Shown: positions 45,601 to 54,778, numbered from the stretch's first letter. The stretch: 64,000 bases of DNA from Streptomyces tsukubensis (GCF_003932715.1 NZ_CP020700.1:4982501-5046500), one strand, 5' to 3'. The notes: generated by a model from the sequence alone, not told the origin. Numbers and translations are program-made.

Positions 45601-47175
45601 TCACCGGCGGGCCGGTCCTTCGTCGAAAAGGGCCGGGGCCGGGGCCGCCGGGAGGGTCACCGTCACCGCCAGGCCCGCTCCCGGGGCGGTCCGGATCCGT
45701 ACCGTACCGCCGTGGACCTCGGCCACCGCCGCGACGATCGACATGCCCAGACCGCTGCCGGGCCCGCCCGTCCCCGCCCGGAAGAAGCGGTCGAAGATGC
45801 GTTCCGCGTCCGCCGGTGCCATCCCCGGCCCGTCGTCCGCCACCACCAGCCGTACCGTGCCGTCCGGGCCCGGACCCGCAGTCACCCGTACCGGCGTCCC
45901 GTCGGGCGTGTGGACCCGCACATTGACCAGCAGGTTTCCGACGAGCTGACGCAGCGACGGCTCATCACCGAGAACGACCGCGCCGCCCGCTGCGGCCACC
46001 GTCACCGGCCGCAGCGGCTGCTGGGCGCGGAGATCACCGGCCGCGTCGTGCGCCAGCCGCCCCAGGTCCACCGGCCCGAACCGGACCTCGGGCCGCTGGT
46101 CCAGCCGGGCCAGCATCAGCAGCTCCTCCACCAGCTTCGCCATCCGGTCCGCCTCCGTGTGCATCCGCGACAGCGCCCGCGTCCGGTCCTCCGGCGCCCG
46201 CAGCATCCCCCGCTCGTGCAGCTGGAGATATCCCCGGATCGACGACAGCGGCGTCCGCAGCTCGTGCGAGGCGTCCGCGACGAACTGCCGCAACTGCGCC
46301 GCACTGCGCTCGCGCGTCTCGAACGCCGACTCCACCTGGTGCAGCATCGCGTTCAGCGCCGTCCGCAGCTGTTCGATCTCCCCGACCGGATGCCGGCCCG
46401 GCGGGACCCGCCGGGTCAGATCGCCCTCCGCGATGGCCGACGCCGTCTCCACCATGTGCTCCAGCGGACGCACCAGATGCTTCGTGCTCATCATCGTGGC
46501 CAGCGCGAGCAGGACCAGCAGCACCGCCCCGGCTGCGGCGTCGACCTTCAGCGCCCGGCGGGTCGCGTCCTTCAGGGACTCGACGTCGGAGGCGAAGAGC
46601 AGCAGGGAATCGTCCGGGAGCCGGGCGGCGACGACCCGGTAGTCGGCGCCCGCGACCTCCACTCCGACGACCTTCTTCTCCGCGGCGAGCCCGGCCGGGT
46701 CCTGCACGGCCGCCGCCAGATCCAGCTGCCGGCCGGTCGGCGGGTGCCGGGCGAACTTCGTGGGCCGCAGCCCGGGGTCCAGCGCCACCAGAACGGTGTT
46801 CGGCACCGGCAGCAGGGAACTCGACTTCCCGGCCCCGGCCACATGCTCCAGCAGGGTCGACATCTCCTGGAACGATTCGATCTCCGCCTGGGTGAGACCG
46901 GTGCTCAGAATGGCCTCCCGGCCTGCCATCAGCTCCTGGTCGACCCGCTGGAGCAGATAGTGCTGCATCGCCAGCAGGCTGACCCCGGTCGCCACCACCA
47001 CCCCGATCAGCAGCAGGCAGAGCGTGACCTTGGTCAGCTGGGTGCGCAGGGAGTGCCGCCAATCGCGCCCGGCCCCGGCCCGGCCCCGGCCCGGCCGCCG
47101 GCCGGCGGCCCACCCCCGGACCCGCGCCGGATGCTGTATCCGCTCCCACTGGTCCTCTTCGGGTCCGGTCCTCAT
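45601..47175 (-). CDS. Sensor histidine kinase with HAMP domain
   Basis: This 524-residue kinase has membrane helix 1 (VTLCLLLIGVVVATGVSLLA), an external sensor of about 150 residues and helix 2 (AGAVLLVLLALATMM). HAMP (RPLEHMVETASAIAEGDLTRR) follows, then the H-box (SHELRTPLSSIRGY) and an N-box GNLLVNVRVHTP. The G boxes are DDGPGM and GSGLGMSIV. The ATG at 47175 overlaps the regulator stop (ATGA), so it is coupled to it. The signal is unknown; the divergent MMPL transporter is the likely target operon. Confidence 0.92.
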   Translation of the reverse strand: MRTGPEEDQWERIQHPARVRGWAAGRRPGRGRAGAGRDWRHSLRTQLTKVTLCLLLIGVVVATGVSLLAMQHYLLQRVDQELMAGREAILSTGLTQAEIESFQEMSTLLEHVAGAGKSSSLLPVPNTVLVALDPGLRPTKFARHPPTGRQLDLAAAVQDPAGLAAEKKVVGVEVAGADYRVVAARLPDDSLLLFASDVESLKDATRRALKVDAAAGAVLLVLLALATMMSTKHLVRPLEHMVETASAIAEGDLTRRVPPGRHPVGEIEQLRTALNAMLHQVESAFETRERSAAQLRQFVADASHELRTPLSSIRGYLQLHERGMLRAPEDRTRALSRMHTEADRMAKLVEELLMLARLDQRPEVRFGPVDLGRLAHDAAGDLRAQQPLRPVTVAAAGGAVVLGDEPSLRQLVGNLLVNVRVHTPDGTPVRVTAGPGPDGTVRLVVADDGPGMAPADAERIFDRFFRAGTGGPGSGLGMSIVAAVAEVHGGTVRIRTAPGAGLAVTVTLPAAPAPALFDEGPARR

Positions 47176-47876
47176 GCGAGCCCGTATCCGAGACCGCGCC
47201 GCGTGGTGATCAACGGCGGTCCGAGCGGGGCCAGTTTCCGCCGCAGATAGCTGATGTACGTCTCGACCACCGTCGACTCCGCCGGATGCTCGTACTGCCA
47301 CACATGCCGCAGCAACTGCTCCTTGGGCACCACACGCCCCGCGTTGCGCACCAGAAACCGCAGCAGGGCGTACTCGGTCGGGGTCAGCCGGACCGTGAGA
47401 TCGCCGCGCCGGACCGTGTACGTGGTCTCGTCCAGCTCCAGATCCCGGTAGCGCAGCGGCGGCGGCACCGGCAGCAGATCGGCGGGCCGGGTCCGGCGCA
47501 GTACGGCCCCGATCCGGGCGACGACCTCGTCGACGTTGAACGGTTTGGTGATGTAGTCGTCGCCGTACCGCAGCGCCCCCACGATCTCCGCGGACGCGTC
47601 ACGGGCGGTGAGGAAGAGCACCGCCGTCTCCGGGCAGCGGGCGCGCAGCTCGCCGCCGAAGGTCCGGCCGTCGCCGTCCGGCAGCATCACGTCGAGCAGG
47701 GCCGCGTCGGGCCGGGTCCGTTCGGTCAGCTGCCGGGCCTGCCGGAGGCTGCCCGCCGCCATCACGGCGAATCCGTGGTGGCGCAGGGCGATCGACAGGA
47801 CGTCGGCGATGCCCGGTTCGTCCTCCAGGACCAGCACGGTCGCCCCGCCCACCGCCCCCGTCCGCTGCGCGTTCAT
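47172..47876 (-). CDS. OmpR/PhoB family response regulator
   Basis: This 234-residue regulator has a receiver domain with the acidic pair in VLEDEPG, phospho-Asp in LLDVMLPDGDG and Lys in ITKPF. The C-terminal winged helix has RLTPTEYALLRFLVRNAGRV, ESTVVETYISYLRRKL and TTRRGLGYGL. The usual GADDY before KPF reads YGDDY, one residue shorter. It is translated with the kinase and divergent from the MMPL gene across about 200 bases, where its binding sites should lie. Confidence 0.92.
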   Translation of the reverse strand: MNAQRTGAVGGATVLVLEDEPGIADVLSIALRHHGFAVMAAGSLRQARQLTERTRPDAALLDVMLPDGDGRTFGGELRARCPETAVLFLTARDASAEIVGALRYGDDYITKPFNVDEVVARIGAVLRRTRPADLLPVPPPLRYRDLELDETTYTVRRGDLTVRLTPTEYALLRFLVRNAGRVVPKEQLLRHVWQYEHPAESTVVETYISYLRRKLAPLGPPLITTRRGLGYGLA

Positions 47877-48083
47877 GCCCGTACGCCCCCTTCCGCCGGT
47901 ACCAACCGCCCTCAGTATCGGCGCGCACGGCCCCCGGCGGGGCCGCACAAGCTTGGAGTTACTTGAGAGTCGGGCCCGTACACCGCCGCGGGCCCGCGGT
48001 CCGGCCGATGCTGAAGCCACCCGGGGGACCGACCGCGGGACAGCGGAACAGCAGGACGACGGAACGGCGGAGGGAAGAACATC

Positions 48084-50345
48084 GTGGAGTCTCTGGCGCG
48101 CTGGTGCTACCGGCACAGGCTGGTGGTTCTGGTGCTGTGGGTGGTGGCGCTGCTCGGCCCGGGAGTGCTGAGCAGTATGAAGGGGTCGGACTACACCAAC
48201 GACTTCAGCCTCCCGGACACCGACTCCCGCCGGGCGTACGACCTGATGGTCTCCGCGTTCCCGCATGCTTCGGGCGACCCGACGACGATCGTCTGGCGCA
48301 CCGACGAGGGCTCGGCCCGCGATCCCGAGGTACGGGGGAAGCTGGAGCCCGTGCTCACGGAGATCGCGGGCATGAAGGGCATCGGCAGGGTCGTCAGCCC
48401 CTACACCCCGGCCGGGGCGAACGCGATCAGTGCGGACGGCCGGTCCGCGTACGCCACCGTCGTGTTCACGGAGCGCGCCGAGCAGGTGCCGAAGGAACTC
48501 GTCGAAGCCGTCATGGAGCGGGCCGAGGACGCCCGCGGCGACGGGCTGCGGGTCGAACTCGGCGGCCAGCCCATCGTGCACGCGGCCGGACCGCCGGGCG
48601 GCACGGCCGAGCTGGTCGGCATCGTGGCCGCCGCGATCGTGCTCTTCCTCGCCTTCGGTTCGCTGTTCGCGATGCTGCTGCCGCTGGTCACCGCCCTGTT
48701 CGGGGTCGGCATCGGGCTGATACTCACCGGGCTGATCAGCAACGGCACCGAGCTGGCGACCGTCGCACCGCTGATCGGCTCCCTCGTCGGGCTCGGCGTC
48801 GGTATCGACTACGCCCTCTTCATCGTGACCCGGCACCGGCGGGGGCTGCTGAACGGGCGGTCGCCGGAGGAATCGGCGGTGACCGCGCTCAACACCTCAG
48901 GCCGGGCCGTGCTGTTCGCGGGCGCCACGGTCTGCATCGCCCTCGCCGGAATGCTGGTCACCGGAATCGGCTTCCTCAACGGCATCGTCATCGCCGCGTC
49001 CCTGACGGTGGTGCTGAGCGTGCTGGCCGCCGTCACGCTGCTGCCCGCGCTGCTGGGGCTGCTCGGTATCCGGGTGCTCAGCCGCAAGCAGCGGCGGGCG
49101 CTGCAGAACACCGCGGCCGCCGGTGCCCCGCCCGCGTCCGGGACCGCCGGGGACCAGGCCCCGAGCGGTACCGCCGCCCGCTGGTCCACGTTCGTCGAAC
49201 GGCGGCCCCGGGCCGTCGGAGCCGTGGCGCTGCTGGTGATGGCGGTCCTCGCGCTGCCGGTCCTCTCCCTCCGCCTCGGCGCCACCGACCACGGCAACCA
49301 CCATGAGAGCACCACCACCCGGAAGGCGTACGACCTGCTCGCCGACGGCTTCGGACCGGGCTTCAACGGCCCGCTCCAGATCGTCGTCGAGGGTGCCAAG
49401 CCCGCCGAGGTGACCGCGCTGGCCGAGCGGGCGAAGGCCATGAAGGGGGTCGTACGGGCGGAGGTCGTGCCGGTGCCACCGGGTACGGGGGTCTCGGTGA
49501 TCGCGGTCGTCCCGGCCACGGCGCCGCAGGACGTGGCGACCTACCGGCTGATCGACGACCTGCGGTCCGACGTCGTCGCACCGTCCGGGCTGACGGGCCA
49601 TGTCGGCGGAGTGACCGCCGTCTTCAAGGACTTCGCGGAGATCACGACGGACCGGCTGCCGTACTTCGTCGTCACGGTCGTCGGCCTGGGCTGTCTGCTG
49701 CTGCTGATCGCGTTCCGCTCGCTGGGCGTACCGCTGCTGGCCGCCGTGATGAACCTGATCGCCGCGGCCGCGTCCTTCGGCGTGCTGGTGGCGGTCTTCC
49801 AGTGGGGCTGGGGGTCGGAGCTGATCGGCTTCGGCAAGGAGGGCCCGATCTCCGCCTTCCTCCCCGCGATCATGCTGTCGCTGCTCTTCGGCCTCTCGAT
49901 GGACTACCAGGTGTTCCTGGTCAGCAGGATGCACGAGGAGTGGGTGCGCACCGGGGACAACGCCCGGGCGGTGCGGACCGGACTCACCGAGACCAGCCGG
50001 GTCATCAACTCCGCTGCCCTGATCATGATCTGTGTCTTCGCGGCCTTCGTCTTCAGCGGTGATACGGAGGCCGCGATGGTCGGCGCGGGGCTGGCCGCCG
50101 CCGTCGCCCTGGACGCCTTCGTCCTGCGGACGGCCCTGGTCCCGGCCGCCATGCACCTGCTCGGCCGGGCCAACTGGTGGCTGCCCGGCTTCCTCGACCG
50201 GATCCTGCCCCACTTCTCCGTGGAGCCGGGGGACCCCGGGGAGAAGCCGGGATCCCCGGTCCCGCGGCCGCGGCCCGGGGAGAAGGGCGACGACGCGGCC
50301 ACGGCAGCTGAGCCGATGACCGTGGCGGGTGCCGAACGGCGTTAG
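48084..50345 (+). CDS. MMPL family transporter
   Basis: This is a 753-residue RND-type membrane exporter. Helix 1 (LVVLVLWVVALLGPGVL) is followed by a large external loop (NDFSLPDTDSRRAYDLM, typical of MMPL). Two sets of helices occur around residues 170-330 and 525-690, with LVGLGVGIDYALFIVTRHRR and LFGLSMDYQVFLVSRMHEE as paired Asp-Tyr motifs for proton coupling. The GTG at 48084 follows GGAGGGAAG. MMPL proteins export lipids or hydrophobic drugs. It is divergent from the two-component system, and a hairpin at 50379-50414 follows. Confidence 0.92.
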   Translation: MESLARWCYRHRLVVLVLWVVALLGPGVLSSMKGSDYTNDFSLPDTDSRRAYDLMVSAFPHASGDPTTIVWRTDEGSARDPEVRGKLEPVLTEIAGMKGIGRVVSPYTPAGANAISADGRSAYATVVFTERAEQVPKELVEAVMERAEDARGDGLRVELGGQPIVHAAGPPGGTAELVGIVAAAIVLFLAFGSLFAMLLPLVTALFGVGIGLILTGLISNGTELATVAPLIGSLVGLGVGIDYALFIVTRHRRGLLNGRSPEESAVTALNTSGRAVLFAGATVCIALAGMLVTGIGFLNGIVIAASLTVVLSVLAAVTLLPALLGLLGIRVLSRKQRRALQNTAAAGAPPASGTAGDQAPSGTAARWSTFVERRPRAVGAVALLVMAVLALPVLSLRLGATDHGNHHESTTTRKAYDLLADGFGPGFNGPLQIVVEGAKPAEVTALAERAKAMKGVVRAEVVPVPPGTGVSVIAVVPATAPQDVATYRLIDDLRSDVVAPSGLTGHVGGVTAVFKDFAEITTDRLPYFVVTVVGLGCLLLLIAFRSLGVPLLAAVMNLIAAAASFGVLVAVFQWGWGSELIGFGKEGPISAFLPAIMLSLLFGLSMDYQVFLVSRMHEEWVRTGDNARAVRTGLTETSRVINSAALIMICVFAAFVFSGDTEAAMVGAGLAAAVALDAFVLRTALVPAAMHLLGRANWWLPGFLDRILPHFSVEPGDPGEKPGSPVPRPRPGEKGDDAATAAEPMTVAGAERR

Positions 50346-50378
50346 CGGACGCCCCGGTTCACCGCCGGTGGAGGTGCA

Positions 50379-50414
50379 GGGGTACGGAGACGGGGGCGCC
50401 CGTCTCCGTACCCC
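50379..50414. terminator. Terminator between the MMPL and TetR genes
   Basis: GGGGTACGGAGACGGG (50379-50394) pairs perfectly with 50399-50414 around the loop GGCG, then CTT. It is bidirectional between convergent genes. Confidence 0.85.
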
Positions 50415-50426
50415 CTTGCGCATGTC

Positions 50427-51230
50427 CTAGGCCCCCGGCTCCCCGTCCTGTACCGCTTCCGTATCCGCTGGGGGCTTCGCGGCCGTCCGCCGCGGGGACT
50501 TCTTCCGGTCCGCGGCCTCCCTGCGCGCCGCCACGCCCTGGGCCATCCCCGGCAGCAGGTCCGTCAGCATCTCGTGCATATCGACGACCAGACCCCGGAG
50601 TACCCGGAAGCGGGCCAGGACGATGCCCCGCGTGGTCAGCCGCGCCCCCTGGTCCGCCAGCCGCCTGCTCCGCTCGTGGCCGTCGGAGCGGTCGAAGACC
50701 CAGCACAGCACCAGGCCCATCTGCGAGAGCCACATCATCTCCGGCAGCAGTTCCCTCAGTTCGGCCGGGACCTTGGTCTTCGCCCCGGCCAGCACCTCGC
50801 GGTGGATCGCGATCGCCGCCTCCCGCGCGTCCTCGGACTCCGCGGAGAAGGGGCTGAGCGGGGAGTCGGGATCGGCCGCGTTCTTGAAGAACTGGGCCGC
50901 GAACTCGTGGTACGGCTCCGCCACGTCCAGCCAGGCGTTCAGCACTCCCGACAGCCGGGCCGCCAGATCGGTCTCGGTGTCCAGCAGCGGGCGTACGGCG
51001 GCCCGGTGCTCGGCCCCGATCCGGTCGTAGAACCCCTGGACCAGGTGCTCCTTGGACGCGTAGTAGTAGTACGCGTTCCCCACCGAGACCCCCGCCTCCT
51101 TGGCGATGGCCCGCATCGTGGTCCGGTCGTAACCGCGCTCCTGGAAGAGCCGCAGCGCGGTTTCGAGGATCAGGGTGCGGGTCTGTTCGCTCTTGGGCGC
51201 GGTGCTGGGGGAGTTCTTCCGGTCGGTCAC
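50427..51230 (-). CDS. TetR family transcriptional regulator
   Basis: This 267-residue protein has an N-terminal HTH (ILETALRLFQERGYDRTTM, IAKEAGVSVGNAYYYYASKE). A TetR C-terminal ligand domain and a basic tail (RKKSPRRTAAKPP) follow. The GTG at 51230 lies 11 bases after the DCC gene stop with only a weak ribosome binding site. It is the last gene of a three-gene operon whose promoter region carries two TGAAC-N2-GTTCA palindromes, so it probably represses its own operon and perhaps the divergent hydrolase. Confidence 0.9.
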   Translation of the reverse strand: MTDRKNSPSTAPKSEQTRTLILETALRLFQERGYDRTTMRAIAKEAGVSVGNAYYYYASKEHLVQGFYDRIGAEHRAAVRPLLDTETDLAARLSGVLNAWLDVAEPYHEFAAQFFKNAADPDSPLSPFSAESEDAREAAIAIHREVLAGAKTKVPAELRELLPEMMWLSQMGLVLCWVFDRSDGHERSRRLADQGARLTTRGIVLARFRVLRGLVVDMHEMLTDLLPGMAQGVAARREAADRKKSPRRTAAKPPADTEAVQDGEPGA

Positions 51231-51241
51231 GCTGACCGAGC

Positions 51242-51733
51242 CTAATCGGGCGGCAGGCAGCGGTCGTCACAGGGCGACCCCTCGCCGGACCTCTCGCCCG
51301 GGCCCCCGGCCTCGCCCCCGTCCGGTCCGCCGCCCGGTCCGTCGAGCCTGCGGCCGGCCGCCCCCGTGGACTCCCGGTAGGCGGAGGCGGCGAGCACGGC
51401 GGCCCGGATGAACGGTTTCCCGGCGGGGGAGGCCAGCCAGGCCGCCTTGTCCCGGTGGTCGGCCAGCGCCCACAGGCAGACCAGGAACGCGGCGTCGTCC
51501 GTATAGACCTGCCCGCCGTCCCCGACGACCGTGATCCGGCGCAGGGTGGCCTGGTGGTCGAGGCCGGGGAACAGCTCCCGCGCCAGGGCCGATCCGGCGG
51601 GCACCAGGTCCAGCGGTACGAGTTGGCGCTGCCGTACCAGCCAGTCCCGGACATGGGCGCAGAGTCCGCACTCCGCGTCGAAGAGGACGGTGAGCCGGTG
51701 GACCGGGACGCCCCGGCCGCCCCCGCGGCTCAC
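51242..51733 (-). CDS. DCC family thiol-disulfide oxidoreductase-like protein (DUF393)
   Basis: This 163-residue protein carries the DxxCGLC motif (FDAECGLCAHVRDWLVRQ) of the DCC family, related to thioredoxin-like folds. RITVVGDGGQVYTDDAAFL follows. The C-terminal tail is Gly-rich and ends with CDDRC. The GTG overlaps the stop of the preceding membrane gene (GTGA at 51730-51733). The redox role is inferred from the Cys pair; the substrate is unknown. Confidence 0.85.
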   Translation of the reverse strand: MSRGGGRGVPVHRLTVLFDAECGLCAHVRDWLVRQRQLVPLDLVPAGSALARELFPGLDHQATLRRITVVGDGGQVYTDDAAFLVCLWALADHRDKAAWLASPAGKPFIRAAVLAASAYRESTGAAGRRLDGPGGGPDGGEAGGPGERSGEGSPCDDRCLPPD

Positions 51734-52173
51734 CGCTCGGCCGGGGGCGCCGGCGGTCCCCAGCCCATCGGCCGGTTGCCGTACCCCGTCCAGCCCTGGG
51801 CGGCGACCGGCGGGACCGAATCGCGCTCCATCAGCCCGCGCCGCCGGATCTTGTTGAGGACGTAGACATTGGTCAGATGCAGCACCCCCAGGGCGAGCAG
51901 CACCACACCGAGCTTCACCGACAGGGCGTCGAACAGCTCCCGGGCATCGCGCACCGACCGGCCGATCTTCAGATAGAGGGCGACGAACCCCAGGTTGACC
52001 AGGTAGAAGCCGACCACCAGCAGATGGTTGACCGCATCGGCCAGCTTTTCGTCGCCGCCCATCACGTCCGAGAGGAAGATCCGGCCGTTGCGGCTGAGGG
52101 TGCGGGCGACCCAGATGGTCAGCGCGACGCTGATGGGCAGGTAGATCAGGTATCCGACGACGTTGAGGTCCAT
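51730..52173 (-). CDS. Small integral membrane protein, unknown function
   Basis: This 147-residue protein has three predicted helices: VVGYLIYLPISVALTIWVA, HLLVVGFYLVNLGFVALYL and LGVVLLALGVLHLTNVYVL. Short charged loops connect them and the tail is Pro/Gly-rich. It is the first gene of the operon with the DCC protein and TetR regulator. Association with a DCC redox protein suggests an envelope redox or stress role; this is inference. Two operator palindromes lie upstream. Confidence 0.75.
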   Translation of the reverse strand: MDLNVVGYLIYLPISVALTIWVARTLSRNGRIFLSDVMGGDEKLADAVNHLLVVGFYLVNLGFVALYLKIGRSVRDARELFDALSVKLGVVLLALGVLHLTNVYVLNKIRRRGLMERDSVPPVAAQGWTGYGNRPMGWGPPAPPAER

Positions 52174-52186
52174 CCCCCGACCTTTC

Positions 52187-52198
52187 TGAACGTGTTCA
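52187..52198. promoter_or_regulatory. TetR-type operator 1
   Basis: TGAACGTGTTCA has perfect five-base arms (TGAAC/GTTCA) and lies 14 bases upstream of the membrane protein start. It shares the arms of the site at 52231-52244, 46 bases away centre to centre. The operon encodes its own TetR protein, so autoregulation is likely. Confidence 0.65.
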
Positions 52199-52230
52199 AA
52201 ATTGCCGACGAGGAAAAGGTAGCCCTCTTT

Positions 52231-52244
52231 TTGAACATGTTCAA
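52231..52244. promoter_or_regulatory. TetR-type operator 2
   Basis: TTGAACATGTTCAA is a perfect 14-bp palindrome in the divergent region between the TetR operon and the alpha/beta hydrolase gene. It contains the same TGAAC-N2-GTTCA core as operator 1. It is placed to affect both directions. Confidence 0.7.
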
Positions 52245-52355
52245 CGCGGAATGGAGGCTTCCGGAAAGGGGAGTTGGGAACGGCCCGGCGGGAGGGCGCC
52301 GGCCGTTCGGAAATGCCCGGGACCGCAGACGCGGGCCCGGGTAGAGTCCGGCCCG

Positions 52356-53135
52356 ATGATCACTTATGACACGACCGGTGCCCCGGGCTCCGGACAGAAC
52401 ATCGTCCTGCTGCACTCCACGGTCTGCGACCGCCGGATGTGGGACGCGCAGTGGGAGACCCTCGCGGCGGCCGGACACCACCTGGTCCGTGGCGACTTCC
52501 GCGGCTACGGCAACAGCCCCTGCGCGGACGCGCCCTACAGCGACGCCGAAGACGTACTCGACCTGATGGACGCCGTGGGCATGGACCGGGCCGTCCTGGT
52601 CGGCGCCTCCTACGGCGGCCGGACCGCGCTGGAGATCGCCGTCCGGGCCCCCGGCCGGGTCTCCGGCCTGGCCCTGCTCTGCGCCGGGCTGCCCGGAGTC
52701 CCGGACAGCCCGGAGATGACCCGCTTCGAGGAGCGGGAGGTCGAACTCGTCGAGCGGGGCGACGTGGAGGAAGGCGCCCTCCTGACCGCCCGGACCTTCC
52801 TCGGGCCCGAAGCGGACGAGGCGGCCCTCACGTCCGTGGCGGCGATGCAGGAGCACGCCTACGGGATCCAGCTCGCCTCGGGCACCGAGCACTGGGGCGA
52901 CGGTGACTACGACCCCGGGGCGCTGACCGCCCTGGACGTCCCCGCCCTGGTGGTCTCCGGCGCCCACGATCTGCCCGAATTCCTGGAGGCGGCGGACCGC
53001 CAGACGGCGCTGCTGCCGCTCGCCCGCCGGGAACACCTGCCGTGGGCCGGGCACCTCCCGGGCCTGGAGCGCCCGGACGAGATCACCGCCCTGCTGACGG
53101 GATTCCTCGCGGAGACCGCCCGCCGGACGGACTGA
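52356..53135 (+). CDS. Alpha/beta hydrolase
   Basis: This 259-residue hydrolase has the oxyanion region VLLHSTVCDRRMWD and the nucleophile elbow GASYGG. The acid is Asp in SGAHDLPEF and the late His is in PWAGHLPGLERPDE. The DRRMWD motif resembles 3-oxoadipate enol-lactonase and haloperoxidase-like enzymes. The ATG at 52356 has a weak upstream site. It is divergent from the TetR operon with the second operator 112 bases upstream, so regulation by that TetR is plausible. Confidence 0.88.
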   Translation: MITYDTTGAPGSGQNIVLLHSTVCDRRMWDAQWETLAAAGHHLVRGDFRGYGNSPCADAPYSDAEDVLDLMDAVGMDRAVLVGASYGGRTALEIAVRAPGRVSGLALLCAGLPGVPDSPEMTRFEEREVELVERGDVEEGALLTARTFLGPEADEAALTSVAAMQEHAYGIQLASGTEHWGDGDYDPGALTALDVPALVVSGAHDLPEFLEAADRQTALLPLARREHLPWAGHLPGLERPDEITALLTGFLAETARRTD

Positions 53136-53180
53136 CGCCCCGGGCCCTTCTCCGGCCCCCGGCCCCGGCCCCGGCCCCGG

Positions 53181-53789
53181 TCAGATCGCGCTGATCGACC
53201 GCGCGTAGTTCACCTGGCTCATGATGTGCTGGAAGGTGTGGGCGTTGTAGGCCGGGACCACCGTGGCATGGTGCAGACCGCCGCCGGTGACGGTGGTCTG
53301 GATGTAGCCGGTGGTCTTCTTCTCCTTGATGAGCAGGAGGAACAGCGACAGCAGACAGGTGAAGAGGGCGAGGACGACCGCCAGTGCGATGGCGTACGGC
53401 GGGATCTTCTCCTCCGTCCGGGACATGTCCGTGACGTTCCAGACCGAGCCCCGCAGCGGCATGTTCCCCGACGGAGTGACGACCGTGTCGTGCAGGACCG
53501 TGATGTCACCGATCGACACCAGGGGCACCCCGGCGCCCGCCATCCCCGCGGCGGCCGTTCCGGCACCCGCGGCCGGCCCGGCCGGAACCGGCATACCCGG
53601 CTGCGTCGGGTCGTAGCCGAAGGGGCCCGGATAGCCGTAGCCGGGTGCGGGATAGCCGTAGGCCGGCGTACCGGGCGGGGTGTCGGGACCCCACTGGTAC
53701 TCCGGCTCGCCCGAGACGGGCGCCGGGCCGGGGTACGACTGCGGATCCGGGACCGTGCCCGGGTGCTGGTTCGGATCGGGCAGGTTCAT
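53181..53789 (-). CDS. Small membrane protein with Pro/Tyr/Gly-rich N-terminus
   Basis: This is a 202-residue protein. Residues 1-75 are Pro/Gly/Tyr-rich (for example GYPAPGYGYPGPFGYDP). A soluble stretch follows (PLVSIGDITVLHDTVVTPSG, PLRGSVWNVTDMSRTEEKI), then one membrane helix (IALAVVLALFTCLLSLFLLL). The C-terminal part reads KEKKTTGYIQTTVTGGG and ends NYARSISAI. The ATG at 53789 follows GGGGAA. The family is found in Streptomyces but I cannot assign a function. A CCCCGG tandem tract separates it from the convergent hydrolase gene. Confidence 0.7.
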   Translation of the reverse strand: MNLPDPNQHPGTVPDPQSYPGPAPVSGEPEYQWGPDTPPGTPAYGYPAPGYGYPGPFGYDPTQPGMPVPAGPAAGAGTAAAGMAGAGVPLVSIGDITVLHDTVVTPSGNMPLRGSVWNVTDMSRTEEKIPPYAIALAVVLALFTCLLSLFLLLIKEKKTTGYIQTTVTGGGLHHATVVPAYNAHTFQHIMSQVNYARSISAI

Positions 53790-53961
53790 GTCCGGTTCCC
53801 CGCTTCCCAGTGTTCGACTCGGTAGGAATCCTCCCAGGGCCTCCCCTCCGGGTGAAGGCCGTCCGGGCAACATCCGGGACATTTCCGGGACGGGTACGAC
53901 GGAAGAGGTACGACGGGCCCGCCTCGCCCCGCCCCGACCGCCCCGGACCGGGACGCGGCGG

Positions 53962-54000
53962 AGGCCCCGTACCGCCCGCGGAAACGGGGGTACGGGGCCT
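53962..54000 (-). terminator. Terminator of the sdhCDAB operon
   Basis: AGGCCCCGTACC (53962-53973) pairs perfectly with 53989-54000 around a 15-base loop. It lies 17 bases past the sdhB stop on the minus strand. Confidence 0.7.
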
Positions 54001-54016
54001 CCGGCCCAACACGCTG

Positions 54017-54778
54017 TCAGTAGCGGCGGGTGATCAGCGCCCGCTTCACTTCCTGAATCGCCTTGGTGACCTCGATACCGCGCGGACAGGCGTCCGTGCA
54101 GTTGAAGGTCGTACGGCAGCGCCAGACGCCGTCCTTGTCGTTGAGGATCTCCAGCCGCTGCTCCCCGGCCTCGTCACGCGAGTCGAAGATGAAGCGGTGC
54201 GCGTTGACGATCGCCGCCGGGCCGAAGTACTGCCCGTCGTTCCAGAACACCGGGCACGACGTGGTGCAGGCCGCGCACAGGATGCACTTGGTGGTGTCGT
54301 CGAAGCGCTCCCGGTCCTCGGCGGACTGGCGCCGCTCCCGGGTGGGCTCGTTCCCCTTGGTGATCAAGAACGGCAAGACGTCCCGGTACGCCTGGAAGAA
54401 CGGCTCCATGTCCACGACCAGGTCCTTGAGGACCGTCAGGCCCTTGATGGCCTCGACCGTGATCGGCTTCTCCGGGTTGATGTCCTTGATCAGCGTCTTG
54501 CAGGCGAGCCTGTTCTTGCCGTTGATCCGCATCGCGTCGGAACCGCAGATGCCGTGGGCGCACGACCGGCGGAACGTCAGCGTGCCGTCGAGGTCCCACT
54601 TGATCTTGTGGAGCCCGTCGAGGACCCGCTCCTTGGGGTCGATCTCCAGCTCGAAGTCCTCCCAGACCGCGTGCTCGGAGATCTCCGGGTTGAACCGGCG
54701 GATCCGGAACGTGACGGTGATGAGGTCCGAGGAGGCGGCCGCCTCCGCCTCCACCTTGTCCAGGGTCGGGGTAGCCAT
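54017..54778 (-). CDS. sdhB: Succinate dehydrogenase iron-sulfur subunit
   Basis: This 253-residue subunit has [2Fe-2S] ligands in RRSCAHGICGSDAM with a later Cys in RLACKTL. The 4Fe-4S and 3Fe-4S clusters use CILCAACTTSCPVF and FNCTDACPRGIEV. It passes electrons from the flavoprotein to the membrane quinone site. Its ATG overlaps the sdhA stop by one base. It is the last gene of sdhCDAB, with a hairpin downstream. Confidence 0.97.
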   Translation of the reverse strand: MATPTLDKVEAEAAASSDLITVTFRIRRFNPEISEHAVWEDFELEIDPKERVLDGLHKIKWDLDGTLTFRRSCAHGICGSDAMRINGKNRLACKTLIKDINPEKPITVEAIKGLTVLKDLVVDMEPFFQAYRDVLPFLITKGNEPTRERRQSAEDRERFDDTTKCILCAACTTSCPVFWNDGQYFGPAAIVNAHRFIFDSRDEAGEQRLEILNDKDGVWRCRTTFNCTDACPRGIEVTKAIQEVKRALITRRY

